Assembly (NCBI GenBank): GCA_900553205.1
Contig: USCK01000092.1
Coordinates: 1 to 7,312 of the forward strand
Reading direction: 5' to 3'
Source: an uncultured bacterium
GTDB taxonomy: Bacteria; Cyanobacteriota; Vampirovibrionia; Gastranaerophilales; Gastranaerophilaceae
DNA length: 7,312 nt
Positions 1 to 6,457 of this stretch are shown here, in pieces. Under the pieces are notes generated by a model that was not told the origin of the DNA, made no database searches, and saw only the letters and a list, made by a program, of their open reading frames with translations. Every line of letters begins with the position of its first letter. Positions within the stretch are counted from its first letter, which is position 1. The position numbers and the translations under genes are program-made.

Positions 1-29
1 AACGGCTCTTAAAAATAAGAGCCGTTTTT
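1..29 (+). terminator. Rho-independent terminator of a gene left of the window
   Basis: A perfect 11-bp stem (1-11 with 16-26) encloses an AAAA loop and runs straight into a T tract (25-29), the standard intrinsic terminator form on the plus strand. It ends a plus-strand gene that lies mostly or wholly outside the window. The minus-strand gene ending at 47 runs into the same hairpin and may use it too, but the T tract needed in that direction would lie beyond base 1 and cannot be seen. Confidence 0.88.
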
Positions 30-46
30 GTTTATTTATAAGTTAA

Positions 47-1849
47 TTATAACTTTTCAGTTTTTCTGAATGGTATTAGGTTATCCATTTCTGAATTGAT
101 ACCGAAGTAGAATCTTCCACTGCTTTCATCATAGTATTTTGTACCAAGAGGAAAACCTACACCAAATTGCATTGATAACCAATCGGTTAAGTTAATATAT
201 GAACCAAAGCCGACACTGTGCAAGAAGTTTTGTGGATAATTATAAAGATGTCCGTTTTCTTTTACCCAACCAAAATCATAGAATGCAGCAAGTCTAACTC
301 TGTCATCAATGAATTTAAGTTTCTTAGGAAGGATTCTCTTGAACCCAGGAATTGGTGTTCTGATTTCGACTGTACCTGTAACACCATAGTCACCAATTAA
401 TTCAGCAGGTTGATAACCTCTTAATGTATAAGGACCACCCATTTGCATTTGTTCAACTGCGAACAATTTGTTTGGTGAATATTGACCGTTAACACGAACT
501 AAACCGATAACACGACCCCACAATCTGTGAACACGAGTTGCACCTGCAACAATTTTAACGAATGTTCCGTCTGACGGAGTTGCAAGTTTTGAAGAGCCAC
601 CAAGCCCCACATCAACACCCAATGTTCCTAACCAACGACCGTATTTATCATCTCTTATACCTCGAATACCTGATCTGATAACATATAGTTTATAATCAGA
701 TAATGTATAGTTCAAACGTTTTGAATAAGTATCTGCATCAACAAAGTCGATACCGGTATAAACGACAACATCTGTTTTTGCGTTTCTGATGATAGGGTGA
801 GTAACTCTAACGCCCATACTTTGTGAATGCCCTTTTACATTCAAAAATCTGTAAGGACCACCTAAGTTGATATTAGAGTTTGAATAGTCAAATGAAACTC
901 TTGTTCCGTAAGGGCTAACAGGAATTGAATAACCTGCCAAAACACCCGTAGAACCTGAAGAAAGAATTGTTCCACCGTAGATTTTATCACCAAATCCTGT
1001 TAAGTTATCAAGTCCCAATAAGAAAGATGCTCTTTGAACACCAGTATAAGTACGACCGTAATCGTCCCATGAGAAGTTAAATTTAAGTGGGAACTTATCT
1101 CTTACTTCTAAATCAATTTTGGTATCATCACCGTCTTTTGATATTGTAGATTGAGCTTGCATATAAGTTTCTTCGTTCATTTCTCTCAAAGCACCCTGCA
1201 AAGCTCTTGCATTAAATACAGAACCTTCTTTTAAACCATCACGCCCCATCATTACATGTTTTAAGTACCAAGTTCTTGCCCATTTGTTACCTGTAACTTC
1301 AACATTTCCAACAGTACTTTCAACGATACAAATAGTAACAACACCATCCTTGATTTGTTGAGCAGGTACATAAGCGTAACTCGTTAAGTAACCTTTTGAT
1401 TGGTAATATCTGCTGATTCTTAGAGCGTAAGTCAACAAATCTTCAAAATAAATTTCATGGTCAATAACATCAGAACCGATTGACTCAAGAACTTTTGATT
1501 TGATTTTTGTATTACCTTCAAATTTTACTTTACGAACCAAGAACTGAGGGTTATATACAACCCCGTCTTTTTCCAAATCTCTTTGGATATCTACTTCAAA
1601 CTTATCTTCATCTTCTGTTGTTTGGATTTTTTCAACAGGAGAAATCAAGTTCTTTTCAACATTAAATCTTTTAATTTGATCTTTTTGCATAGTATCATAG
1701 ACGCCAGAGCCGTCTCTTTGTAGTTGGTTGATCATTCCGGCACCGAGACCACCTGTTTCGTTTACCCCTACAGGAGCAGAATTAGCAGGTAGTTGCCACA
1801 TCCATGCAGCAATCAAAAATAATAATAGGTATTTGTGTATCTTTTTCAT
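47..1849 (-). CDS. ShlB/FhaC/HecB (TpsB)-type outer-membrane transporter, Omp85 superfamily, two POTRA domains
   Basis: Likely a beta-barrel outer-membrane protein that secretes or assembles a partner protein, as in two-partner secretion. The 600 residues read as a Sec signal peptide (about 1-25, cleavage likely after PANSA), a linker to about 100, POTRA 1 (about 103-178, with VKFEGNTKI), POTRA 2 (about 181-250, starting near VEVTGNKW) and a barrel from about 253. The lid-loop (L6) signature is TLRGY at 475-479 with R477, followed by GDYG and a VEIRTPIP segment, which fits TpsB better than BamA, as do the two POTRA domains. Length is close to FhaC and ShlB. The start is backed by a signal peptide and a weak GGGG ribosome site six bases upstream. 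An oddity is the charged tail ending in EKL after the last probable strand (about 578-585), where barrels usually end in an aromatic residue. No secreted TpsA partner is visible. A non-TPS Omp85 role is the main alternative. Confidence 0.85.
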   Translation of the reverse strand: MKKIHKYLLLFLIAAWMWQLPANSAPVGVNETGGLGAGMINQLQRDGSGVYDTMQKDQIKRFNVEKNLISPVEKIQTTEDEDKFEVDIQRDLEKDGVVYNPQFLVRKVKFEGNTKIKSKVLESIGSDVIDHEIYFEDLLTYALRISRYYQSKGYLTSYAYVPAQQIKDGVVTICIVESTVGNVEVTGNKWARTWYLKHVMMGRDGLKEGSVFNARALQGALREMNEETYMQAQSTISKDGDDTKIDLEVRDKFPLKFNFSWDDYGRTYTGVQRASFLLGLDNLTGFGDKIYGGTILSSGSTGVLAGYSIPVSPYGTRVSFDYSNSNINLGGPYRFLNVKGHSQSMGVRVTHPIIRNAKTDVVVYTGIDFVDADTYSKRLNYTLSDYKLYVIRSGIRGIRDDKYGRWLGTLGVDVGLGGSSKLATPSDGTFVKIVAGATRVHRLWGRVIGLVRVNGQYSPNKLFAVEQMQMGGPYTLRGYQPAELIGDYGVTGTVEIRTPIPGFKRILPKKLKFIDDRVRLAAFYDFGWVKENGHLYNYPQNFLHSVGFGSYINLTDWLSMQFGVGFPLGTKYYDESSGRFYFGINSEMDNLIPFRKTEKL

Positions 1850-1884
1850 TTCTAACCCCGAAATTATTGTATAGCTTCATTACT

Positions 1885-1912
1885 AGTATATTACAAAGAT
1901 AGTTTATGTAAA
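1885..1912 (-). promoter_or_regulatory. Predicted sigma70-type promoter for the TpsB-like gene
   Basis: Read on the minus strand there is TTTACA (1907-1912), a 16-base spacer and TATACT (1885-1890). This is five of six at each element against TTGACA and TATAAT. The start of transcription would fall near 1878, leaving a leader of roughly 28 bases before the ATG at 1849. Inferred from sequence only. Confidence 0.6.
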
Positions 1913-1919
1913 ATAATAC

Positions 1920-1935
1920 CTTAAGTTTTCTTAAG
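1920..1935. promoter_or_regulatory. Tandem CTTAAG repeat, possible operator in the divergent omp85/skp region
   Basis: Two identical palindromic hexamers CTTAAG (1920-1925 and 1930-1935) are separated by TTTT. They are therefore both a direct repeat with a 10-bp period and an inverted repeat. A one-helical-turn direct repeat is the usual layout for OmpR/PhoB-family response regulators. It sits just upstream of the minus-strand promoter and about 100 bp before skp, so it could serve both genes. No regulator is identified, and AT-rich DNA yields such words by chance. Confidence 0.35.
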
Positions 1936-2036
1936 ATACATCAATCGATTATATTATTCTTCACAATTACCTGAATAGATATTTTATAAATCTTTGAAAA
2001 TTGTAATATTAAACAGTGATAGGAAAGGAGCTTCTT

Positions 2037-2471
2037 ATGAAAAAAATAATCTTCTCCATAGCCTGTGTTCTACTGTTCTCTCAGGTAAGCTTTGCAGAAT
2101 GTAATATTGCCGTTGTTGATTTGCAAAAGGTTGTCGATAACTCTGCACAAGTAAAAACTCTTAAAAATGAACATACAGCAAAAATTAAAGAATTGAACGG
2201 TATCGTCACCAAAGCTCAAGAAGAAATTGCAAAACAAACAGACACTAAAAAAATTGTAGAAATACAAGACAAATACACAAACCAGTTTAACAACAAAAAA
2301 GCCGAAATAGATAAAATATACACTTCTAAATTGGCAAACATAGAAACTCAAATTCAATCAGAAATTGAAAAAAAAGCAAAAGCTGACGGCTATGATTTTG
2401 TTTTTGCAAAAAGTGTTGCCCTATATGGTGGCAAAGATATAACAAACGAAATAAGTGGAATGGTTAAATAA
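2037..2471 (+). CDS. skp: Skp/OmpH-family periplasmic chaperone
   Basis: A probable holdase chaperone for unfolded outer-membrane proteins in the periplasm. The 144-residue product has a signal peptide (MKKIIFSIACVLLFSQVSFA, cleavage after residue 20). A short core strand (NIAVVDLQKV, 23-32) follows, then a long Lys/Glu/Gln-rich coiled coil (about 36-114). The C-terminal core segment at 119-139, with ALYGGKDITNEI, is characteristic of OmpH. E. coli Skp is about 161 residues, so the size fits. The ATG at 2037 is chosen over an in-frame GTG at 2016, because the ribosome site AGGAAAGGAG (2021-2030) lies inside that longer version, six bases before the ATG, and the signal peptide begins at the ATG. 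It is divergent from an Omp85-family barrel gene, in keeping with skp often neighbouring bamA. maf follows 24 bp downstream with no terminator. Cys22 just after cleavage is not in a lipobox. Confidence 0.85.
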   Translation: MKKIIFSIACVLLFSQVSFAECNIAVVDLQKVVDNSAQVKTLKNEHTAKIKELNGIVTKAQEEIAKQTDTKKIVEIQDKYTNQFNNKKAEIDKIYTSKLANIETQIQSEIEKKAKADGYDFVFAKSVALYGGKDITNEISGMVK

Positions 2472-2495
2472 TTATTCTCGTGCTATCATCTAGGT

Positions 2496-3107
2496 ATGAA
2501 ACAAATTGCTTTGGCATCAAAATCACCAAGAAGAAGTGATATTCTACATAAAGCAGGTATTGAGTTCCATCTTGTAAAATCAGATTATAACGAAGAACTT
2601 GATAACAAGATTTTTTCATACAAAAAAATTGAAACCTTGGCTAAAAACAAAGCTTTCGGAGCTTTGGCAAATTTGACTTCACCTGCTTATGTATTAAGTG
2701 CTGATACGGTTGTTGTATCAGATAATAAAATCTTAACCAAGCCTATAGATAAAGAAGACGCATATAAAACACTGCAACTACTCTCAGGCAAAGAACATTC
2801 TGTTGTAACAAGTTTATGCTTAGTGGATTCTGAGACTCAAATATATATTGTAAAATCAACTACCACCAAGGTAGAATTCAACCGACTTTCAGCAAAAATG
2901 ATACACTATTATGTTGATGAGTTTCTACCAATGGATAAAGCAGGCGCTTACGGCATACAAGAATTGCCTGAAGGGTATATAAATACCGTAACAGGTGATT
3001 TAGAAAATGTAATCGGCTTATCCTCTAAAGCTGTAAAATCTGCAATACAAGAGTTACAAACTATTCTTGAGGAATCCCGAGAGAAATGCGCTTGTCCTCA
3101 GGATTAA
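2496..3107 (+). CDS. maf: Maf family nucleotide pyrophosphatase (YhdE-like, dTTP/UTP type)
   Basis: A probable cytosolic house-cleaning enzyme that hydrolyses dTTP, UTP and modified nucleotides to monophosphates. Family motifs appear in order: ASKSPRR (7-13), SADTVVV (68-74, with the likely catalytic Asp70), SGKEHSV (97-103), the KAGAYGIQ block (148-155) and GDLENVIGL (167-175). The AGAYGIQ block resembles YhdE-type dTTP/UTP pyrophosphatases rather than the YceF (m7GTP) type. At 203 residues it is slightly longer than usual; the excess is a polar tail with two Cys that overlaps the convergent S1 gene. The ATG at 2496 matches the normal Maf N-terminus. There is no good ribosome site (only TAGG one base before the ATG), and it lies 24 bp after skp in the same frame, so translation probably depends on transcription with, and coupling to, skp. 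Confidence 0.92.
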   Translation: MKQIALASKSPRRSDILHKAGIEFHLVKSDYNEELDNKIFSYKKIETLAKNKAFGALANLTSPAYVLSADTVVVSDNKILTKPIDKEDAYKTLQLLSGKEHSVVTSLCLVDSETQIYIVKSTTTKVEFNRLSAKMIHYYVDEFLPMDKAGAYGIQELPEGYINTVTGDLENVIGLSSKAVKSAIQELQTILEESREKCACPQD

Positions 3108-4113
3108 ATTTCACAACAGAAACTTTAATCTTTTGGTTTGGTTCTATGATTACATTGTTAGCGTTTTGGTACTCAACAACTTCGTTGTGAGGCAATAAAG
3201 CTTCAACTCCCGGATACACCTCAACGAATGCACCGAAGTTCTTCAAACGTGTAACAACACCTTCTCTTATATCGCCTTCTTTAAGTTCTTTTACAACTTC
3301 AACCCATGGATCATCAGTTACATTTTTAAGACTCAAAGTTATTCTTTGTTTTTCTTTATCAACATCAAAAATTGCGACATCAATAGTTTCACCTATCTTG
3401 AGTAAATCTGTAGGGTGTTCTACCCATTTCCAAGAAATTTGTGACAATGGAAGCAAGCAATCTACGCCACCAATATCAACAAACGCACCGAATGATGCAA
3501 TTCGGACAACTTTACCTTTAACAATTTGTCCGACTTCAACTTGGTTGAAGACAACTTTTTTAGCTGATTCCAAGGAATCACTGTAAACTTTTTTATTTGA
3601 TAAAACAAGATTATTTTGTTCTTCATCAAGCGTTAGGATTTTAACCTCTATCTTATCACCAACAGCATATTTGGTTTCTTTTTCTTGAATTTGACTTGAC
3701 GGAACAAATCCTCTTACGCCAATAATATCAACTAATAAACCACCTCTAACGATTTGAACGATTTTACCGTTGATTATATCATCAGATTCTTTAAGTTTTT
3801 CAAGTTCTTTCCAAGCATACACTAAATCAACCTTTTTGCGTGATAATAAAAACTGCCCGTTTTCATCAACATCAGAAATGATTAAAAATTCATATTCTGT
3901 ATTCTTTTCTAAAACATCTTGAATTTTGGCATCATAATCAACAGAAGCCTCTTTGTGTGGCACAATAGCAACGGATTTTGCGCCAATATCTACAAGTGCA
4001 TTATCAGATTCATAGCCAAGAACGACACCTTTGACTAAATCTCCTTTTTTGAATTTGTAATCATAGCTATCTAATAAGGCCTCGAAATCCTTGTCGGAAG
4101 TGGTTTTACTCAT
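3061..4113 (-). CDS. rpsA: S1 RNA-binding domain protein, probable 30S ribosomal protein S1
   Basis: Probably ribosomal protein S1 or a close homologue that binds mRNA at the 30S subunit during initiation. The 350 residues hold four S1 (OB-fold) repeats at about 22-94, 112-175, 194-263 and 279-347. Repeats 3 and 4 are the most canonical, with ASFGAFVDIGG (206-216) and KNFGAFVEV (291-299), each followed by a xLLPxxx segment. Repeats 1 and 2 are more divergent, as in other S1 proteins. Four domains in 350 residues resemble the short S1 of Firmicutes; cyanobacterial S1 typically has three. The ATG at 4113 follows AAAGGACG with good spacing. The 3' end overlaps maf by 47 bp on the opposite strand. 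Upstream lie an extended -10 promoter and an 11-bp inverted repeat. A non-ribosomal S1-repeat protein cannot be excluded. Confidence 0.85.
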   Translation of the reverse strand: MSKTTSDKDFEALLDSYDYKFKKGDLVKGVVLGYESDNALVDIGAKSVAIVPHKEASVDYDAKIQDVLEKNTEYEFLIISDVDENGQFLLSRKKVDLVYAWKELEKLKESDDIINGKIVQIVRGGLLVDIIGVRGFVPSSQIQEKETKYAVGDKIEVKILTLDEEQNNLVLSNKKVYSDSLESAKKVVFNQVEVGQIVKGKVVRIASFGAFVDIGGVDCLLPLSQISWKWVEHPTDLLKIGETIDVAIFDVDKEKQRITLSLKNVTDDPWVEVVKELKEGDIREGVVTRLKNFGAFVEVYPGVEALLPHNEVVEYQNANNVIIEPNQKIKVSVVKFNPEDKRISLGIPQE

Positions 4114-4148
4114 TTTAACGTCCTTTGTTATATAATACAGATATCTTT

Positions 4149-4157
4149 ATTATAACA
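4149..4157 (-). promoter_or_regulatory. Extended -10 promoter of the S1 gene
   Basis: On the minus strand the sequence reads TGTTATAAT, an exact extended -10 element (TG-N-TATAAT). Transcription would begin near 4142, giving a leader of about 28 bases with AAAGGA as ribosome site. No good -35 hexamer is found at normal spacing; that region is filled by the inverted repeat at 4159-4192. Confidence 0.65.
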
Positions 4158-4158
4158 T

Positions 4159-4192
4159 AATTTTTCAAGTTTGACTAGTGTCTTGAAAAATT
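4159..4192. repeat. 11-bp perfect inverted repeat in the S1/dGTPase divergent region, candidate operator
   Basis: Arms AATTTTTCAAG (4159-4169) and CTTGAAAAATT (4182-4192) are exact reverse complements around a 12-base spacer that contains the palindrome ACTAGT. Neither strand has a T tract after the second arm, so it does not look like a terminator. It covers roughly -17 to -50 of the predicted S1 promoter, where a dimeric regulator would act. It is about 80 bp upstream of the dGTPase start. Confidence 0.5.
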
Positions 4193-4260
4193 TAAGTCTA
4201 AAATCTAGCTAATATATTGAAATATAGAGGTTTGAAAAATAAAAACAAGAATATTTGAGG

Positions 4261-4266
4261 TATAAT
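4261..4266 (+). promoter_or_regulatory. TATAAT box six bases upstream of the dGTPase start codon
   Basis: A perfect -10 hexamer ends six bases before the ATG at 4273, so initiation from it would place the transcript start at or next to the start codon, giving a leaderless mRNA. No convincing -35 element lies 16-18 bases upstream (about 4238-4243, AATAAA). An alternative is TTGAAA (4217-4222), a 17-base spacer and TAAAAA (4240-4245), starting near 4252 and using GAGG (4257-4260) as a ribosome site 12 bases from the ATG. Confidence 0.4.
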
Positions 4267-4272
4267 AAAACT

Positions 4273-5349
4273 ATGCAAAACATAGAAACAATAAAATATA
4301 AATTAGAACAAAGAGAGATAGATACACTGAGTGAATATGCGACAAAAAGTCGTTTTTCAAAAGGAAGAAGGAAGCCTGAGCCTGATAACAGCAATATGAG
4401 AACTGATTTTCAGAGAGATAGAGATAGGATTCTTCACTCAAAATCTTTTAGACGACTAAAACACAAAACTCAGGTTTTCTTAGCTCCGTTTGACGACCAT
4501 TTTAGAACAAGATTAACCCACACGCTTGAAGTAGCTCAAATAGCAAGAACTATCGCAAGAGCTTTAAATCTGAATGAGGATTTGGTAGAGGCGATTTCGC
4601 TAGGTCACGATTTAGGGCACACACCTTTCGGACATTGTGGAGAAGGTGTATTGAACGAACTTGTAAGTAAAGGTTTTCACCATAATATACAGAGTGTAAG
4701 AGTTGTTGAAGTCTTAGAGAATATGAACTTGTGTCAAGAAACAATAGACGGCATCTACACTCATACTTGGGGCTTTCGACCAAAAACTCCTGAAGCTAAA
4801 ATTGTTCAATATGCAGATAAAATAGCTTATATAAATCACGATATCGAGGATTCTATCAGAGCAGGTATCATTTCAGAAAGTGATTTGCCTGATGAATGTA
4901 AGGATTACTTTACATCAATTCCTTCTGTTCGACTTTCAAAGATGATTACATCTATTGTAGAATACTCACTCAACAAACCGGAAGTTGAAATGGAGCCTGA
5001 ATGTTGGGAAATGACAACCATATTAAGAAAATGGATGTTTGAAAACATATATGTAGATTCTCCTGCAAAAACAGAAGAAGGAAAAGCTCGTCACATAATA
5101 AGAGCCTTGTTTGAGCATTATACAAATGTTTTGAGCCAACATTCCAATGACGCAATACAAATAGAAAGATTAGTCACTGATTATATTTCAGGAATGACAG
5201 ACCAATACGCTATTGAAAAATACAAAGAAAAATTCATACCAAGACCTGTTATCACGAGAACAAGTGATGAGGCCTTCTTAAAAATGTTATACGAGGTTGA
5301 TAAACAACAAACTTACAAACAACAAACTTTATCATTTGGAGATTTATAA
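4273..5349 (+). CDS. dgt: dGTPase-like HD-domain triphosphohydrolase
   Basis: Likely hydrolyses dGTP or other dNTPs to the deoxynucleoside and triphosphate, controlling the dNTP pool in the cytosol. From the ATG the protein has 358 residues. The dGTPase family signature RDRDRILHSKSFRRLKHKTQV begins near residue 48. HD metal-site residues are H83 (RLTHTLEV), H112-D113 (GHDLGHTPFGH, 111-121) and a downstream Asp in YADKIAYINHDIED (about 180-193, D182 likely). The length fits the short dGTPase-like subfamily rather than the roughly 500-residue E. coli Dgt. The ATG at 4273 is preferred to an in-frame TTG at 4255, because the TTG would place the TATAAT box inside the coding region and adds only six non-conserved residues. 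It is divergent from the S1 gene and ends inside a strong hairpin. True substrate is not readable from sequence. Confidence 0.9.
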   Translation: MQNIETIKYKLEQREIDTLSEYATKSRFSKGRRKPEPDNSNMRTDFQRDRDRILHSKSFRRLKHKTQVFLAPFDDHFRTRLTHTLEVAQIARTIARALNLNEDLVEAISLGHDLGHTPFGHCGEGVLNELVSKGFHHNIQSVRVVEVLENMNLCQETIDGIYTHTWGFRPKTPEAKIVQYADKIAYINHDIEDSIRAGIISESDLPDECKDYFTSIPSVRLSKMITSIVEYSLNKPEVEMEPECWEMTTILRKWMFENIYVDSPAKTEEGKARHIIRALFEHYTNVLSQHSNDAIQIERLVTDYISGMTDQYAIEKYKEKFIPRPVITRTSDEAFLKMLYEVDKQQTYKQQTLSFGDL

Positions 5350-5362
5350 AATCTCCAAATGA
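5332..5362. terminator. Hairpin across the dGTPase stop codon, probable convergent terminator
   Basis: A 14-bp perfect stem (5332-5345 with 5349-5362) closes on a three-base loop. The TAA stop (5347-5349) straddles the loop and the second arm. It lies between two convergent genes whose stop codons are only 25 bp apart, so it can serve both. There is no T tract directly after the stem in either direction, so termination strength is uncertain; an mRNA 3'-end stabilising role is equally possible. Confidence 0.6.
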
Positions 5363-5374
5363 ATAAAATCAAAC

Positions 5375-5653
5375 TTATTTTGTAACCAATTTTTTGGATT
5401 TATATTCAATCAAACATTGTGCCAACTGATCAGGACAACTTGTTGGTTTATTTCCACAAGGAATCCCTTGAAGTTTACTTATAACTTCATCAATAGGAAG
5501 TCCTTTTACTAATGTCGAAATCCCTTTAAGATTTCCGTTACAACCACCCAAGAACTCAACATCGACTAGAATGCCGTCTTTTACTGCGATTGTAATAAGT
5601 TTTGAACAAGTACCTTGTGTCATATATTTAAAAATATCTATCTTTGAATCCAT
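5375..5653 (-). CDS. Small TSCPD-domain protein (TIGR03905-like), function unknown
   Basis: A 92-residue cytosolic protein recognised by the family pattern. It has an N-terminal GTCSKLI (14-20), the GGCNGNLKGIS core (36-46), CGNKPTSCPDQLAQ (66-79) with the eponymous TSCPD at 71-75, and a short basic tail. Conserved Cys at 16, 38, 66 and 73 could bind a metal, probably zinc, though this is inferred. A related domain occurs at the C-terminus of some B12-dependent ribonucleotide reductases. The stand-alone family has no firm function. The start at 5653 is supported by AGAGGA with good spacing; Met11 is a possible internal start without such a site. It follows the SIMPL gene by 42 bp with no terminator or clear promoter between, so both are probably one transcript. 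Confidence 0.85.
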   Translation of the reverse strand: MDSKIDIFKYMTQGTCSKLITIAVKDGILVDVEFLGGCNGNLKGISTLVKGLPIDEVISKLQGIPCGNKPTSCPDQLAQCLIEYKSKKLVTK

Positions 5654-5695
5654 TATTATCCTCTACAAAATATTTTTCTAATTTACTTAATAAGA

Positions 5696-6433
5696 TTATT
5701 TTACATAAAATTCGGCATCAACAGATGCGTTCATTTTTATTTTACCTGTTTCAACAGGAGTTGCTGTATCAAGTGTTGCTGATTCCATAGCACCTGCTAC
5801 TAAAGAGGTTTTATATAATCTGCCGTTGCTTGATGTATTTTGATAAACACTTACTCTTAGAGATTTGATACCAACTATTTTTTGGTTTGCAGCAAGTGCG
5901 ATAGTTTTTGCTTGAGCTTTTGCTTTTGCAACAGCTTTGTTTGTCAATTCCGTAGCAATCGCATCATTATCTTCTAATAAGAAATTTATACTATTAACAT
6001 TTGATACATTATTTTTTACAGCAACATCAATAAGAGTAGATATCTTAGAGATATCATTTGTTTTTACTTGAACTGTATTTATTGCAGTATAGTTCTTGAT
6101 AATTCTTTCTTCATAGTTATTATTTTTATAATTTGGTCTGATATTAAAGTTTTTTGTTTGAACAGTTGCTTTTTTATCAGAAGCAAGTTCTTTTTTTACT
6201 GCATTAATAACATTTGTTGAAATCTGATTATTTCTTTCTGCAGCTCTTTTTGAATCTACATCAGTAGTTTCAACCCCAAACATAATTGTTACAACATTCG
6301 GTGCAATTTCTTTTGATTCTGTTGTATTTATTGATATATAACCCATATCTCTATTTACTGTCGCATTGACAGGTAAACAAGCAAAACTACCTGCAAATAG
6401 TGCTAATCCTAATATTAATAAAAATTTTTTCAT
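5696..6433 (-). CDS. SIMPL (DUF541) domain exported protein
   Basis: A 245-residue protein of the SIMPL/DUF541 family (E. coli YggE type). These are periplasmic or membrane-attached proteins of poorly defined role, linked in some bacteria to oxidative stress. The signal peptide is about 1-24 (hydrophobic core LLILGLALFAGSF, cleavage after PVNA). The mature part opens with GYISINTTESKEIAPNVVTIMFGVETT (31-57), the usual SIMPL start. The middle NFNIRPNYK (95-103) with YTAINTVQVKT (115-125) and the AVAKAKAQAKTIALAANQKIVGIKSLRV segment (167-194) are also typical. Cys19 lies within the signal peptide but lacks a proper lipobox, so lipoprotein status is unlikely. A strong AAGGAG site (6440-6445) sits six bases before the ATG. 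It heads a probable two-gene unit with the TSCPD gene and is divergent from the unknown gene at 6641. Confidence 0.85.
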   Translation of the reverse strand: MKKFLLILGLALFAGSFACLPVNATVNRDMGYISINTTESKEIAPNVVTIMFGVETTDVDSKRAAERNNQISTNVINAVKKELASDKKATVQTKNFNIRPNYKNNNYEERIIKNYTAINTVQVKTNDISKISTLIDVAVKNNVSNVNSINFLLEDNDAIATELTNKAVAKAKAQAKTIALAANQKIVGIKSLRVSVYQNTSSNGRLYKTSLVAGAMESATLDTATPVETGKIKMNASVDAEFYVK

Positions 6434-6457
6434 ATCCTGCTCCTTCTTGTAATTTTT

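Noticed and set aside
218..400. Small plus-strand open frame inside the TpsB-like gene
   Set aside because: Lies wholly antisense to a well supported coding region, has no ribosome site or recognisable protein features.
2016..2036. GTG start giving a seven-residue longer Skp
   Set aside because: The extension contains the ribosome binding site itself and would place residues before a normal signal peptide that starts at the ATG at 2037.
2070..2357. Minus-strand 95-codon open frame antisense to skp
   Set aside because: Phe/Cys-rich composition is what the complement of a Lys/Glu-rich coiled-coil gene gives; no start signals.
4255..4272. TTG start giving a six-residue longer dGTPase
   Set aside because: It covers the GAGG and TATAAT signals, and the extra residues are not family-like; the ATG at 4273 is simpler.
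4209..4394. Minus-strand open frame over the dGTPase 5' end
   Set aside because: Antisense to the conserved gene and its promoter region, without a ribosome site or family resemblance.
5678..5731. C19 of the SIMPL protein or C22 of Skp as lipoprotein anchors
   Set aside because: Neither Cys is preceded by a proper lipobox (SFAC and FAEC), and both proteins have good signal peptidase I sites instead.
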